The notes: generated from the sequence alone by a model not told the origin. Positions 44,303 through 53,935 are shown, numbered from the stretch's first letter. The stretch is 64,000 bases of DNA from Paenibacillus sp. PCH8 (GCF_002968835.1 NZ_PKQK01000010.1:1-64000), one strand, 5' to 3'. Numbers and translations: made by a program.

Positions 44303-44761
44303 ATGAGCACACCGGATGCTGGAAGTTTGGTTAACCGCTATTTGGACGCTTCTTTTCTGGTAAACAAGCGGTTTGATACGCGACTACGTGAGCAAGTGGG
44401 GCAGAACATAACGACCGATCAGTTCTGCGCACTTCGTATGATTGATGAGAAACCGTCCTGTACCCCCTCTGATCTGGCGGAACTTCTATGTGTAGGTAAG
44501 AGCAGCATTACGGCCTTGGTCAACAAATTGGCTGACCGGGGGCTGGTGGATCGTGCAGGGGATGAGCGTGACCGCCGAGTTATATATCTGACCTTGACGG
44601 ATAACGGACGGCAAGTATACAGGGAGACAGAATTGGAGATTCAGAAGGTTCTAGAGCCGTATCTGGTTCATTTCAAACCGGAAGAGATTCGGAATTTCAT
44701 TGAATCATTTGAGAAGCTTGCAGCTTTGCTAACGCATGAAGGAGGACGGGAGAACGAATGA
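44303..44761 (+). CDS. MarR family repressor of the adjacent MMPL exporter
   Basis: The 152-residue protein is a MarR-type winged helix regulator with helix-turn-helix CTPSDLAELLCVGKSSITAL and wing GDERDRRVIYLTLTDNG. AAAGGAG lies eight bases before ATG. Its last four bases overlap the start of the large MMPL exporter gene (ATGA), so the two are one translational unit. The pair resembles ydgG-ydgH of Bacillus subtilis in size and order. A palindrome upstream is the likely operator. Confidence 0.9.
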   Translation: MSTPDAGSLVNRYLDASFLVNKRFDTRLREQVGQNITTDQFCALRMIDEKPSCTPSDLAELLCVGKSSITALVNKLADRGLVDRAGDERDRRVIYLTLTDNGRQVYRETELEIQKVLEPYLVHFKPEEIRNFIESFEKLAALLTHEGGRENE

Positions 44762-47700
44762 GAACGATATTGAAAGCACGATGGTGGATAATGGGGCTAT
44801 GGGTTGTTGTAGCTGCCGTATTAATGCTTACTGCCCCTAATATGAGTGAATTGATTCGGGAAAAGGGACAATTTTCGGTCCCGGATGGATACTCTTCCAC
44901 CCATGCAGCAGCGATGCTGGATGAAGCTGCGGCGCAAAAAGGAGAACAGCAGGGCAGCCAGATTGCTCTTGTATTTTATGATCCGGATGGTCTGGGTACC
45001 TCGGGGAAACAAGAGGCAGAGAAGGCCGTTAAGCAATTGGAGGCCGATAAGGAGAAGCTGGGCATTCTGTCCATTCTGGAACCTTTCTCTCAGCCTGAAT
45101 TGTCCGAGAAGATGATCTCAGCTGATGGCAAAACGATTCTAACATCGCTTTCCATTGATCAGGGAGATCGCACGGTCAAAGAAATGCGGGAAGACCTGAA
45201 TGAAGCATTGAAATCCGTCAAGGTGGAGCACTACATAACCGGTAAAGGTCTGATTGATGAGGACACCATTGAAAGTTCCCAAGAGGGGCTCAAGAAATCA
45301 GAATATATTACAGTTGTCTTTATTTTACTTATTCTGTTCCTGGTCTTCCGTTCGTTTGTAGCTCCGTTTGTACCGCTGCTGACAGTGGGGATCAGTTACA
45401 TTGTATCGCAACAGATTGTTGCATTCCTCGTGGACGGAGTCGACTTCCCGATATCCACGTTTACACAGATCTTTATGGTCGCAGTCATGTTCGGGATTGG
45501 TACGGACTACTGCATCCTGTTAATCAGCCGGTTCAAGGAAGAACTGGCTCATCATGAGAATACGTGGGATGCTATCATTGCGACCTATCGTACTGCCGGT
45601 AAAACGGTACTCTTCTCGGCACTTGCCGTGTTGGTTGGTTTCATTGCCATTGGCTTTGCACAGTTTATGTTGTACCGCTCTGCGGTTGCCGTCGCAGTCG
45701 GCATTGCTGTCATGATGCTCGCTCAGTTTACCATCGTACCCTTCTTCATGGCGGTGCTGGGCAAGAAGCTATTCTGGCCGTCGAAGGGATCACTTGAACA
45801 TGCCGAGAGCAAGATCTATGGTGCAGCTGGTCGATTCTCGCTGAAACGTCCATGGGCTGCTCTGCTCATCGTTGCAGCGGTATGTGTACCTCTTCTGGCA
45901 ACTTACGATGGTAAACTCTCATTCAACAGTCTCGATGAGATTGGTGAGAAGTATGATTCAGTGAAAGCATTTAACATAATCTCCGACAGCTTCGGTCCGG
46001 GTGAATCACTGCCAGGTCAGATCGTTATTCAGAACGATGAAGCGATGGACAATGTGAAGTATATGGCCGTGGCTGAGAAAATCAGTCGTGAAGTAGAGAA
46101 AGTACAAGGGATCTCTGGTGTCCGCAGTATGACCCGACCTACGGGTGAGGAGATCAAAGACTTTGAAGTTACACAGCAAGTGGGAACATTATCGGATGGA
46201 CTGGGTGAAGGCAAGACGGGCCTGGACAAAATCCGTGATGGTCTGAGTGAAGCCAGCAGTCAACTAAGTAAAAATGAACCACAGTTAAAAGAAGCTGCTA
46301 ATGGAGCAGGGGAACTGACCAAAGGAACATCTCAGTTGCAATCGGGTATCACGCAGCTGAGCGAAGGACTTCAGCAGATTGAAAAAGGGATTCGGGATGG
46401 TTCCGCAGGGGCGGGTGATCTGAAAGCAGGGCTTCAGCAAGCCAAAACTAGTGCAGATCAACTTGCGCAGGCGAACAATCAGTTACTTGAAGCCTATCGT
46501 CAGGCGGGCGCAGGAGTTGCTGCACTGGGCGATGGAACCCGCGAGCTGGAACAACAGCTTAATGGGGTTTCAACGGCTTTAACCAGTCTGACCGAATCAT
46601 TCACAGCACTTGAAGAACGGTATCCTGAATTGCAGCAAGACGCTGACTACCAGCGTATCAAAGGCACGATTGGTGAAACAGGCTCAGGTACAGCACAGCT
46701 TGCCCAAGGTTTGGGACAGATTCAGACCAACCTGGGAGAAGCCGCTGCTGGAATTAATCAGGCCAATAAAGGTTTTGCCACCGCAGCTTCTGGACAGAAG
46801 GCTCTTGCCGAAGGTTTAGGTCAGATTGTGACAGGCATCAGCCAGTTGCAGACAGGTCTGAAACACGCTGCTGATGGTCAAGGTAAAGTGATTAAGGAGA
46901 TACCTTCCATTCAGAACGGACTTGGCCAGCTTCAGGGTGGTCAGGAGAAGATTCAGCAAGGCTTTTCGGATCTGAGTGGCCAGCTGACCCAACTGACGGA
47001 TGGATTGAATCAAAGTGTCGATGGTATTAAGCAGGTATCCGGGGGACTGGATTCAGCGCAGGACTATCTGACACAATTGCAAAATTCACCAGCTTCGGAT
47101 TTGGCAGGTTGGTACGTTCCTGAAGAAGCATTGAGCAACAAAGACTTCAAACAGGTATTCGATACGTATCTGTCTCAAGACCGGAAGACGATGACGATTG
47201 ACGTTATTTTTGCCGAAAACCCATATGGGACAGAAGCTATTAATCGTGTTCCTGACATTGAGGCTGCTGTACACCGAGCGGTACAGGGCAGTGCGCTTGA
47301 AAAAGCAGACATCGCTGTTGGTGGGGTTACCAGTACGTTTGCAGATCTGCAGGAGATCTCGAACAATGACTATACACGTACCGTAATGCTGATGCTGGCA
47401 GGCACATTTATTATTCTGGTTGTGTTGCTTCGCTCGGTCATTATGCCACTGTATCTAATTGTTTCATTATTATTGGCTTATTTTACATCCATGGCGTTGA
47501 CCGAAGCGATCTTTGTTAATATGCTTGGGTTCGCAGGCATCAGCTGGGTTACTCCGTTCTTCGGATTTGTCATGCTGATTGCACTCGGTGTGGATTATAG
47601 CATCTTCCTGATGGACCGTTTCAATGAGAACAAAGGCATGAGCGTACAGGATGCCATGTTATATGCGATGAAGAACATGGGGACCGTTATTTTGTCAGCA

Positions 47701-47925
47701 GCGGTGATTCTAAGCGGTACATTTGCTGCCATGTATCCATCCGGTGTTCTCTCCATGATGCAGATAGCTACTGTAGTTCTTGGAGGTTTGATCTTGTATT
47801 CCTTACTGTTCCTGCCTTTCTTCGTTCCTGTAATGGTGAAGATGTTTGGCCGGGCCAACTGGTGGCCGTTCCCGAATAAGGAACAGGCGAATACCGTTGA
47901 TTCGGATCGGACTATCGGCATGTAA
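44758..47925 (+). CDS. MMPL/RND-type membrane exporter
   Basis: The 1055-residue protein is a large transporter of the RND/MMPL type with two membrane bundles of about six helices each. The first helix is WWIMGLWVVVAAVLM, and the conserved helix 4 pieces are FGIGTDYCILLISRF near residue 255 and ALGVDYSIFLMDRF near 943, each with a proton-relay aspartate. The second extracellular loop (about 480-780) is unusually long and made of repeated heptad-like units such as GAGELTKGTSQLQSGITQL and GLGQIQTNLGEAA, predicted to be coiled coil as in YhgE/Pip-type proteins. It shares a start-stop overlap with its MarR gene. Substrates are probably lipids, fatty acids or hydrophobic drugs. Confidence 0.9.
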   Translation: MRTILKARWWIMGLWVVVAAVLMLTAPNMSELIREKGQFSVPDGYSSTHAAAMLDEAAAQKGEQQGSQIALVFYDPDGLGTSGKQEAEKAVKQLEADKEKLGILSILEPFSQPELSEKMISADGKTILTSLSIDQGDRTVKEMREDLNEALKSVKVEHYITGKGLIDEDTIESSQEGLKKSEYITVVFILLILFLVFRSFVAPFVPLLTVGISYIVSQQIVAFLVDGVDFPISTFTQIFMVAVMFGIGTDYCILLISRFKEELAHHENTWDAIIATYRTAGKTVLFSALAVLVGFIAIGFAQFMLYRSAVAVAVGIAVMMLAQFTIVPFFMAVLGKKLFWPSKGSLEHAESKIYGAAGRFSLKRPWAALLIVAAVCVPLLATYDGKLSFNSLDEIGEKYDSVKAFNIISDSFGPGESLPGQIVIQNDEAMDNVKYMAVAEKISREVEKVQGISGVRSMTRPTGEEIKDFEVTQQVGTLSDGLGEGKTGLDKIRDGLSEASSQLSKNEPQLKEAANGAGELTKGTSQLQSGITQLSEGLQQIEKGIRDGSAGAGDLKAGLQQAKTSADQLAQANNQLLEAYRQAGAGVAALGDGTRELEQQLNGVSTALTSLTESFTALEERYPELQQDADYQRIKGTIGETGSGTAQLAQGLGQIQTNLGEAAAGINQANKGFATAASGQKALAEGLGQIVTGISQLQTGLKHAADGQGKVIKEIPSIQNGLGQLQGGQEKIQQGFSDLSGQLTQLTDGLNQSVDGIKQVSGGLDSAQDYLTQLQNSPASDLAGWYVPEEALSNKDFKQVFDTYLSQDRKTMTIDVIFAENPYGTEAINRVPDIEAAVHRAVQGSALEKADIAVGGVTSTFADLQEISNNDYTRTVMLMLAGTFIILVVLLRSVIMPLYLIVSLLLAYFTSMALTEAIFVNMLGFAGISWVTPFFGFVMLIALGVDYSIFLMDRFNENKGMSVQDAMLYAMKNMGTVILSAAVILSGTFAAMYPSGVLSMMQIATVVLGGLILYSLLFLPFFVPVMVKMFGRANWWPFPNKEQANTVDSDRTIGM

Positions 47926-47943
47926 TGCAATTGAATGGATTAG

Positions 47944-47976
47944 GCTCTGCTGCGTGATGCGGCAGGGCTTTTTTCT
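47944..47976 (+). terminator. Intrinsic terminator after the MMPL gene
   Basis: A ten-base stem (47944-47953 with 47959-47968, two G-U type pairs), five-base loop and a T-rich tail. Confidence 0.8.
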
Positions 47977-48127
47977 TCTTTTCACCTACACAGAAGAACT
48001 ACGTTCATTTGCAAAAGAAAGGTGCATGCCTAAGGACACCATCCCGCGCCTTGTCTTCCCACTCATCATAAGATATAGAGCAGTTCATTATTTGTTCAGA
48101 GAAATCACAGCAGAGAGGGGCGACGGG

Positions 48128-48754
48128 ATGGTATATCGATATGTAGCTATAGGAGATTCATTAACGGTAGGAACAGGAGCGTTGCTGGGTACTGGCTTTG
48201 TTCCTTTATATCGTCGAATGGCGGAAATGAATGTTCGAACGTTTGTATCTATGGAAAACATGGGCGTGAATGGACTAACTTCGGGGGAAATGCTGCAGAT
48301 GATCTCTTCACATCCCCGAGTGCGGCAATCGCTGCGAGAAGCGGATATCATTACATTATCCATTGGTGGGAACGATCTGATCCGTACATTCAAAGCAAGT
48401 GGTGGCATTCCAAATGCCGGAAAAATGACACAGGTACTCGGGGAAACTCGCAGTAATGTATCCCAGATCATGAGGCACATTCGGCAGTTAAAGGGCAACA
48501 GTGAATATATGGTTCGATCCATCGGATTGTACAACCCGTATCCACAAGCGACTGAAGCGGCGTACTGGGTACGTCAATATAATTCATTTCTGAATGGAGC
48601 CGGATCAGGTAACTATGCCTGTGCTCAGGTCTATGACAAGTTTGAAGGTCGTGAACGTGAATTGTTATTCTGGGATAGAGTACATCCCAATGCAAGAGGA
48701 TACCGTGTCATTGCAGAGCAGTTGAATCGGACTGGATACCATCCGTTCACTTGA
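48128..48754 (+). CDS. SGNH/GDSL-type esterase
   Basis: The 208-residue protein has the SGNH hydrolase blocks: block I YVAIGDSLTVGTGALLG with the nucleophile serine, block II glycine in MGVNGLTSGEM, block III IGGNDLIR and block V with the catalytic pair in WDRVHPNARGY. Such enzymes cleave esters of lipids or carbohydrates. I use ATG 48128, just after AGAGGGG; the open frame runs further upstream into the MMPL terminator but has no start signal. There is no signal peptide, so it acts inside the cell. Confidence 0.82.
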   Translation: MVYRYVAIGDSLTVGTGALLGTGFVPLYRRMAEMNVRTFVSMENMGVNGLTSGEMLQMISSHPRVRQSLREADIITLSIGGNDLIRTFKASGGIPNAGKMTQVLGETRSNVSQIMRHIRQLKGNSEYMVRSIGLYNPYPQATEAAYWVRQYNSFLNGAGSGNYACAQVYDKFEGRERELLFWDRVHPNARGYRVIAEQLNRTGYHPFT

Positions 48755-48870
48755 ATATAAGAGGAGTAAATCTGGCAAGCGTCACTTAGGAACAGAACTA
48801 GACCAACGGTTGAACTTCCTTTAAGATGAATGAAAGAATCGTTTATTTTATGAGATAAAGGGGTTAATTT

Positions 48871-49932
48871 TTGGTGCAAAACATCGTGTCAGGTTCCCTC
48901 GCGCATGCAGAGCAGCAACGTATATCCGACGTATTGGCTTTATATGGTCTTGCATCAGACTGGCAAGGTGAGCGCGAAAAGGGTGGAATGAACAATTCTA
49001 CCTTTGTGCTCCATGTGGACGGGCAAGGTTACGTACTACGACAATATGAAACACATAATGATCAGAAGAAAATAGCTTTTGAGCACGAAGTGTTGCGCGC
49101 ACTCCAACGTTCGAACTTTAAGCTGGAAGTACCTTCACCTGTAGAATGTTCTCTAGGTGCGGGAGGCACTTTCCTTCCTGTAAAAGATAACCTCACCGGT
49201 CACACCAAGATCGTGACTCTGTTTCATTATCGGGAAGGCGCCAATCCGGTCTGGCATAAGCCGGAGCAATTGTTCGGTCTTGGTCAGGCGGCAGGGACTT
49301 TGTCTTCTGCCATGGTCAAACTCGACATCTCGCTTGAACCTGTTTACCCGCCGTACTATCGAATTCAGGATGCGTATCCACTCTGTTCACCCGAACGATT
49401 ATTACAGCTATGTACATCACCCCCAGAACCATTGGTCGCATGTGCGAATGAGTTGAAGGAACTGAGGGATGTGCTGCCAGATCTGTTTGAAGCCCTGCGG
49501 GGCATGGAACAGTTGCCGCATCAATTGGTTCATGGGGATGTGAATGCTTCGAATGTGCTGGCAGATCAGCAGGGTGAAATCTGTGCCATTTTGGATTTTG
49601 AATTTGCGACGTGGGATGTGCGGGTAATGGAACTGGCTGTTCCGATGTCTGACCTTCTGACCATGGACAAGAGTGAAGATTGGATGTGGCAGGCGCAAGA
49701 GAGTTTGATTAAGGGATTTCGAGAACAGGTCAGCCTGGAACCAGAAGAATTGTTAGCGATACCGCAATTAATTCTGCTACGCAGTCTGGATGTGGTCATG
49801 CATTTCATCAGTCGCATGTTCGAGGGTACAGATGCGCCGGAAGTGGCTGTAAATCAGATTGTGAAGCTCAAACAGCGGATCGACTGGATGCTTCTTCATG
49901 AAGACCGACTTCGTGAGATGTTGGTGTATTAA
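48871..49932 (+). CDS. APH-type small-molecule kinase
   Basis: The 353-residue protein has the aminoglycoside phosphotransferase/choline kinase fold: N-lobe loop GGMNNSTFVLHVDGQGYVLRQY (two parts), catalytic loop LVHGDVNASNVLAD and metal motif CAILDFEFATWDVRVMEL. It resembles homoserine kinase type II and CotS-related kinases in layout. Substrate unknown. It begins at TTG, seven bases after AAAGGGG, or at GTG three bases later. A strong two-way terminator follows. It is the second APH-fold kinase in the window and is not closely similar to the first. Confidence 0.78.
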   Translation: MVQNIVSGSLAHAEQQRISDVLALYGLASDWQGEREKGGMNNSTFVLHVDGQGYVLRQYETHNDQKKIAFEHEVLRALQRSNFKLEVPSPVECSLGAGGTFLPVKDNLTGHTKIVTLFHYREGANPVWHKPEQLFGLGQAAGTLSSAMVKLDISLEPVYPPYYRIQDAYPLCSPERLLQLCTSPPEPLVACANELKELRDVLPDLFEALRGMEQLPHQLVHGDVNASNVLADQQGEICAILDFEFATWDVRVMELAVPMSDLLTMDKSEDWMWQAQESLIKGFREQVSLEPEELLAIPQLILLRSLDVVMHFISRMFEGTDAPEVAVNQIVKLKQRIDWMLLHEDRLREMLVY

Positions 49933-49948
49933 TATCTTGGCTATAAAT

Positions 49949-49996
49949 AAAGTGCACTGTTTCTGCTCATACGAGGGCAGAGATCAGTGCACTTTT
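49949..49996. terminator. Bidirectional terminator
   Basis: AAAGTGCACTG (49949-49959) pairs exactly with CAGTGCACTTT (49985-49995), with a CTGC/GCAG inner stem. It lies between the kinase gene and the convergent TPR gene. Confidence 0.85.
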
Positions 49997-50045
49997 ATTG
50001 ATTAGAAGAGTAATATATGAAAATTACAGCGTATAGCGGGTGACA

Positions 50046-50723
50046 TTACAATCCACGTTTGCGGAACCAACTGCGGACAGCCCAGCGGCGTTCCTGACGT
50101 TTCTTGTATTTGGGCAACGAACGATAAATGTTCAGGGATTGCTCGTAAGCCTGCTTGGCATCAGCATTGCGTCCGAGAGAACGATGAACCGATCCGAGTA
50201 GATAATAAGCTTCACTGGATGAGGAATGAATCTCCTGAAACTGTTGGACATAATCCAGTGCTTTGTCCTGATCCGTGTCTTTGTATGTTCCGGCAAGGTT
50301 TAGGTAAGGACGTCCGTACTTGACTCTCGGATTGATATCGAGGGCATGCAAAATATGTCGTTCGCCTTCTTCGATGTTGCCCAAATGCAGTTCAGTTGTC
50401 CCCAGTGCCTCCCAATAATCAGCGGATTGTTCGTATGGACGCTCCAGTTCAAGTAATAATGCATGTGCCTCACTATAACGTTTGCGTTCAATCAGCAGGC
50501 GAGACAGCTCCAGCTTCGAAGAAACTTCATTGGGGCTCATGGCAAGTTGTTGCCGAAGCCGGGAGATGTTACGCATACGTTTGAGAGGTTTCGTGAAGCT
50601 TGGGAAAACACCAACGTAACGGCGATCCAGGAAATACAGAATAACAAGTAAAATAAGGATGGCAATGAACGGATTGCCGATAATCCGCCATAGAAGGCCA
50701 AAAATAAGAAATTTAATAAGCAC
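50046..50723 (-). CDS. Membrane-anchored TPR protein
   Basis: The 225-residue protein begins with one or two hydrophobic segments (LIKFLIFGLLWRIIGNPF and AILILLVILYFL) and continues with about four tetratricopeptide repeats, for example SKLELSRLLIERKRYSEAHALL, YWEALGTTELHLGNIEEGE and AYYLLGSVHRSLGRNADAKQ (in part). TPR domains mediate protein contacts; no enzyme motif is visible. It starts 14 bases after the TetM-like gene on the same strand and is probably co-transcribed with it. Partner unknown. Confidence 0.8.
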   Translation of the reverse strand: MLIKFLIFGLLWRIIGNPFIAILILLVILYFLDRRYVGVFPSFTKPLKRMRNISRLRQQLAMSPNEVSSKLELSRLLIERKRYSEAHALLLELERPYEQSADYWEALGTTELHLGNIEEGERHILHALDINPRVKYGRPYLNLAGTYKDTDQDKALDYVQQFQEIHSSSSEAYYLLGSVHRSLGRNADAKQAYEQSLNIYRSLPKYKKRQERRWAVRSWFRKRGL

Positions 50724-50737
50724 AGGTTCAACTCCAA

Positions 50738-52726
50738 TTATGATGTAATCGCATTGCGTACACTTAAAATATACTTCGATTGATCCAGCGGACTAATCCC
50801 TCTGCGTTTGCGAGTATGAGTTACTTCTACAGGACAATCCTGGTATCCGGCAAACGAAGTGGTGAGCACCCCGCGGCCGCCGGTCTCTGAGCGCAGCTTC
50901 ACCGGATAATCCATCGAGGTTGCAAGAGGCATAAGCCCTTCAATAATACAACGTCCACTACCGATGACGGGAGCTTCAAAGGTTGCCCGCATATGTACCA
51001 GATCGCTCAGCGCCTTGCCACCGTATTCCTCCGGGATGGTAAGGCGGAATTGAAGAAGTGGTTCGAGCAGAGTGGTACCTGTTCTCGCCAATCCATCCAT
51101 GATTCCCATAGGCGTGGCTACGACAAAATCAAGCGGGTGGGTGTGCCAGACATGATGTTCTCCCTCAACAAGGGTAATACGCAGATCAGTAACTTCCCAA
51201 CCGAGCAAGCCTTGAGATAGCGCTTCAGGTATTCGGCGCTGCACTTCATTCTGATAACGTAAGAGCAGGTGATCCGTCCTGACGGTGGAGGTATAGATTA
51301 GGCCACTTCCCCGAGGAAGTGGTTCAATCCTGAAACGGAGGACGGCCCAGCAGGGCTTGGGCATTGTATAAGCGATGTATCCTTCACCTGATACACGAGG
51401 TGTCTCCTTGTAGATGACGGATGGCGGGTCGAACATCACATCCAGTCCGAACCGGCTCATTAACAGGCTGGATAAGATCTCAAGCTGAATCGTACCCATG
51501 ACCTTGAGATGCAATTCACGTTCCTCCGGCAGCCATTGCAGATCGAGCAGGGGTTCTTCATCTGTCAGTTCCTGTAATGCTGCCACAAGATCGGGGTATT
51601 GTGCCGGGTCCTTGCCATGTACCTGTACTGTTAACAGCGGCGTAGCCATCTGTGGCAGAGGAGGTACACCCTCGGGGCTGCCTATAATGTCGCCCACATG
51701 TGTGTCGCTCAGTCCATACAGCGTAGCGATCTGTCCGGCGTGTACGGCACCGGTATCCGCCCATTTCTTTCCGTCCATGCGGCGAATCTGAGTCACTTTC
51801 TCTTCGAGCTCCCGGGTTGAATTATGAATGGAATCCCGGTTGTAGAGGCTGCCACCATACATGCGAACGTAAGCCGCGCGTCCCATCGTACGATCACGTT
51901 CAATTTTGAATACCACACCCGACACTGGAGAATCCGCAGGCTGTGCAGGTGGAGGAAGAAATTCAATTACTGCATCCAGCAATTCGGTGACACCGATTCC
52001 TTTGCCGGAGGCACCATAACACACAGGGAACATCTTACCCTGATGCACATGCTGCAAGAACACTTCGTTCAGAACCCTTGGGGATAACGGATTCTCATGA
52101 ATATAGGCTTCCATGACCTCCTCGTCCAGTTCGGCAAGCATCTCGACCAGACCCGGAATAGATGGAGTGCAATCGGGTAGAGAATCTGGATTCGGATTCC
52201 AAAGGCAGTCTATGCCAAGAAACGAATCTTCATGGATCTGGTACGTTTGGATTTCGCATGCGAAGGGGGACAGGGTGGAACGAATCTGCTCCATTACTGC
52301 TGAGGCAGACGCGCCAATCCGATCCAGTTTATTGATATATATGATCGTAGGGATACGAAGTGAACGAAGGGCATGCCAGATGGCTTCACTTTGGGACTGA
52401 ATCCCCTCCACTGCTGACAGAATAAGAATAGCGCCATCCATGATCCTCAGCGTTCGCTCAACTTCGGAGCTAAAATCAATGTGTCCAGGCGTATCAATGA
52501 GGTCAATGATGGTGTTCTTCCAGATTAGTGAGGTCATGGAAGCCTGAACGGATATGCCTCGTTCTTTCTCGATGTCGAGCGAGTCTGTGGCTGTTGTTCC
52601 GTCATCTACACGTCCTGGGCTACGGACAACCCCGCTCTCAAATAACATATGCTCGGTGGTGGTTGTTTTCCCCGCATCCACATGGGCAAAGATCCCGATA
52701 TTCCTGCGGTTGGGTTCATTTAACAT
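50738..52726 (-). CDS. TetM-like ribosomal protection GTPase
   Basis: The 662-residue protein is an EF-G-like translational GTPase of the TetM/TetO/Otr(A) group, which removes tetracycline from the ribosome. G1 motif AHVDAGKTTTTEHML, effector motif with ERGISVQASM, G3 DTPGHIDFSSEV and G4 NKLDRIG are intact. It is longer than TetM by about 20 residues and differs much in the C-terminal domains IV and V, where TetM has its drug-contact loops. No mobile element flanks it, so it is probably an old chromosomal relative. Whether it gives resistance or has a normal role on the ribosome is open. ATG 52726 has AGGAG ten bases upstream. The TPR gene follows. Confidence 0.82.
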   Translation of the reverse strand: MLNEPNRRNIGIFAHVDAGKTTTTEHMLFESGVVRSPGRVDDGTTATDSLDIEKERGISVQASMTSLIWKNTIIDLIDTPGHIDFSSEVERTLRIMDGAILILSAVEGIQSQSEAIWHALRSLRIPTIIYINKLDRIGASASAVMEQIRSTLSPFACEIQTYQIHEDSFLGIDCLWNPNPDSLPDCTPSIPGLVEMLAELDEEVMEAYIHENPLSPRVLNEVFLQHVHQGKMFPVCYGASGKGIGVTELLDAVIEFLPPPAQPADSPVSGVVFKIERDRTMGRAAYVRMYGGSLYNRDSIHNSTRELEEKVTQIRRMDGKKWADTGAVHAGQIATLYGLSDTHVGDIIGSPEGVPPLPQMATPLLTVQVHGKDPAQYPDLVAALQELTDEEPLLDLQWLPEERELHLKVMGTIQLEILSSLLMSRFGLDVMFDPPSVIYKETPRVSGEGYIAYTMPKPCWAVLRFRIEPLPRGSGLIYTSTVRTDHLLLRYQNEVQRRIPEALSQGLLGWEVTDLRITLVEGEHHVWHTHPLDFVVATPMGIMDGLARTGTTLLEPLLQFRLTIPEEYGGKALSDLVHMRATFEAPVIGSGRCIIEGLMPLATSMDYPVKLRSETGGRGVLTTSFAGYQDCPVEVTHTRKRRGISPLDQSKYILSVRNAITS

Positions 52727-52740
52727 GAAAGTAAAGCTCC

Positions 52741-52770
52741 TCTGACAACGGATTGCAATCTTTCTGACAA
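52741..52770 (-). promoter_or_regulatory. Direct repeats before the TetM-like gene
   Basis: TCTGACAA occurs exactly at 52741-52748 and 52763-52770 (plus-strand reading), a 22-base period or about two helix turns, with the perfect palindrome GATTGCAATC between them. The nearer copy overlaps the ribosome binding site, so it may be a regulator or leader element. Function not known. Confidence 0.3.
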
Positions 52771-52867
52771 GTGATCATTCAACTTATCATACCATATCTT
52801 ATATATGGAAGAATATGTGGATATATATGATTAGAGCTGGAGACCTATATCCCAGGCCATCTCTTAT

Positions 52868-53743
52868 TTAGCGGGAATTGCACATGGTTCTTCGGTAGGC
52901 TGCGGGTGTGGTGCCGGTTAATTTTTTGAATTGACGGTAAAAGTGGGGCAGACTGTCGAACCCGCAGGCATCGGCCACGGCTGCCATCGTGTCATCGCCT
53001 TGCACCAGATGCTCCTTCGCCATAATGACCCTGCGGGCCAATGCGTAATCGGTCAACGTCATGCCCGTGTATCGTTTGAAGGCACGACTGAAATGAGCGG
53101 GAGATACGGCCGCTTGTTGTGCCAGTTCAGGCAAGGAAAGACCACCTCGAAGCTTGTCATCGATATGGGAGAGTGTTGAGGTGAGCCACGAGGGACCAAG
53201 GGCAGATCTGCCCGGTTTAACAGGCTCAGAATCCTCCAGTCGTTCCAGAAAAATGAGCAACAGTTGCAGCCTTAACAGGGCCGCATGTGCGCTCAAATGA
53301 TGATCGAGCTGAAATTCCGCCTGAATGTCATCAATAAGAGTAGTGACCTGTACTCGCTCCCCTGCGCTTAGATGCCGCTTGTACATTCGTTGTCTGCGAC
53401 AACGTTCAAATAGGCTCAGCAGGGATGAAGCTGCGCTTCTGGTGGTCGATCCCAGCAATCCTGGACTGAAGAATAGTGCGGAAGATGTGACCGGATTGCC
53501 TGCATCTGGCAAGGCACGGTGTACCGTACTGCCCGGAATGATAAAGAGATCCCCTTCCTGCATATCCTCAAGACCCGTATCAATAAAAATACTACCCTGA
53601 CCACGATATACATAAATAATTTCATGCCAGTCGTGAAGGTGATCCGGCAACTCGTTCTGAGGGGATTTCGTGTCGCTGTACACCAAGCGGAAGGGAATAC
53701 CAGATTCTGCTTGTATGGTCGTACGGACGGGTGAATGATTCAT
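52868..53743 (-). CDS. AraC family regulator with cupin sensor domain
   Basis: The 291-residue protein has an N-terminal cupin with LHDWHEIIYVYRGQG and GDLFIIPGSTVHRA, then an AraC DNA-binding part: LSLPELAQQAAVSPAHFSRA and AAVADACGFDSLPHFYRQFK. It is transcribed away from uxaB, with 190 bases between, and most likely regulates the altronate/tagaturonate genes in response to a uronic acid derivative. It ends about 140 bases upstream of the TetM-like gene, which is read in the same direction but is unrelated in function. Confidence 0.88.
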   Translation of the reverse strand: MNHSPVRTTIQAESGIPFRLVYSDTKSPQNELPDHLHDWHEIIYVYRGQGSIFIDTGLEDMQEGDLFIIPGSTVHRALPDAGNPVTSSALFFSPGLLGSTTRSAASSLLSLFERCRRQRMYKRHLSAGERVQVTTLIDDIQAEFQLDHHLSAHAALLRLQLLLIFLERLEDSEPVKPGRSALGPSWLTSTLSHIDDKLRGGLSLPELAQQAAVSPAHFSRAFKRYTGMTLTDYALARRVIMAKEHLVQGDDTMAAVADACGFDSLPHFYRQFKKLTGTTPAAYRRTMCNSR

Positions 53744-53856
53744 AGAGACTCCTTTCCAGACGTTCGTCTACGACCAGATGTTAAACCAAGTCATGAGAGA
53801 GTATATTTACCGCAATATAAGCAATTTAATTTCCTTTTATTGATGATACAATGAAT

Positions 53857-53870
53857 TTAAAGCGTTTTCA
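53857..53870. promoter_or_regulatory. Candidate CcpA (cre) site before uxaB
   Basis: TTAAAGCGTTTTCA differs from the cre consensus at one position (second base T for G). It lies just after a possible -10 element TACAAT (53847-53852), where CcpA binding would block transcription of uxaB-uxaA. Confidence 0.55.
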
Positions 53871-53935
53871 ATAAAGGGGTGCAATGCCTCTGGGCTGCAT
53901 TCAGAAAGTACAAATAATCGATGAGGTGAGTGTCC

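Noticed and set aside
47846..48127. N-terminal extension of the SGNH esterase over the end of the MMPL gene
   Set aside because: The open frame passes through the MMPL 3' end and its terminator and has no start signal; ATG 48128 has a ribosome binding site.
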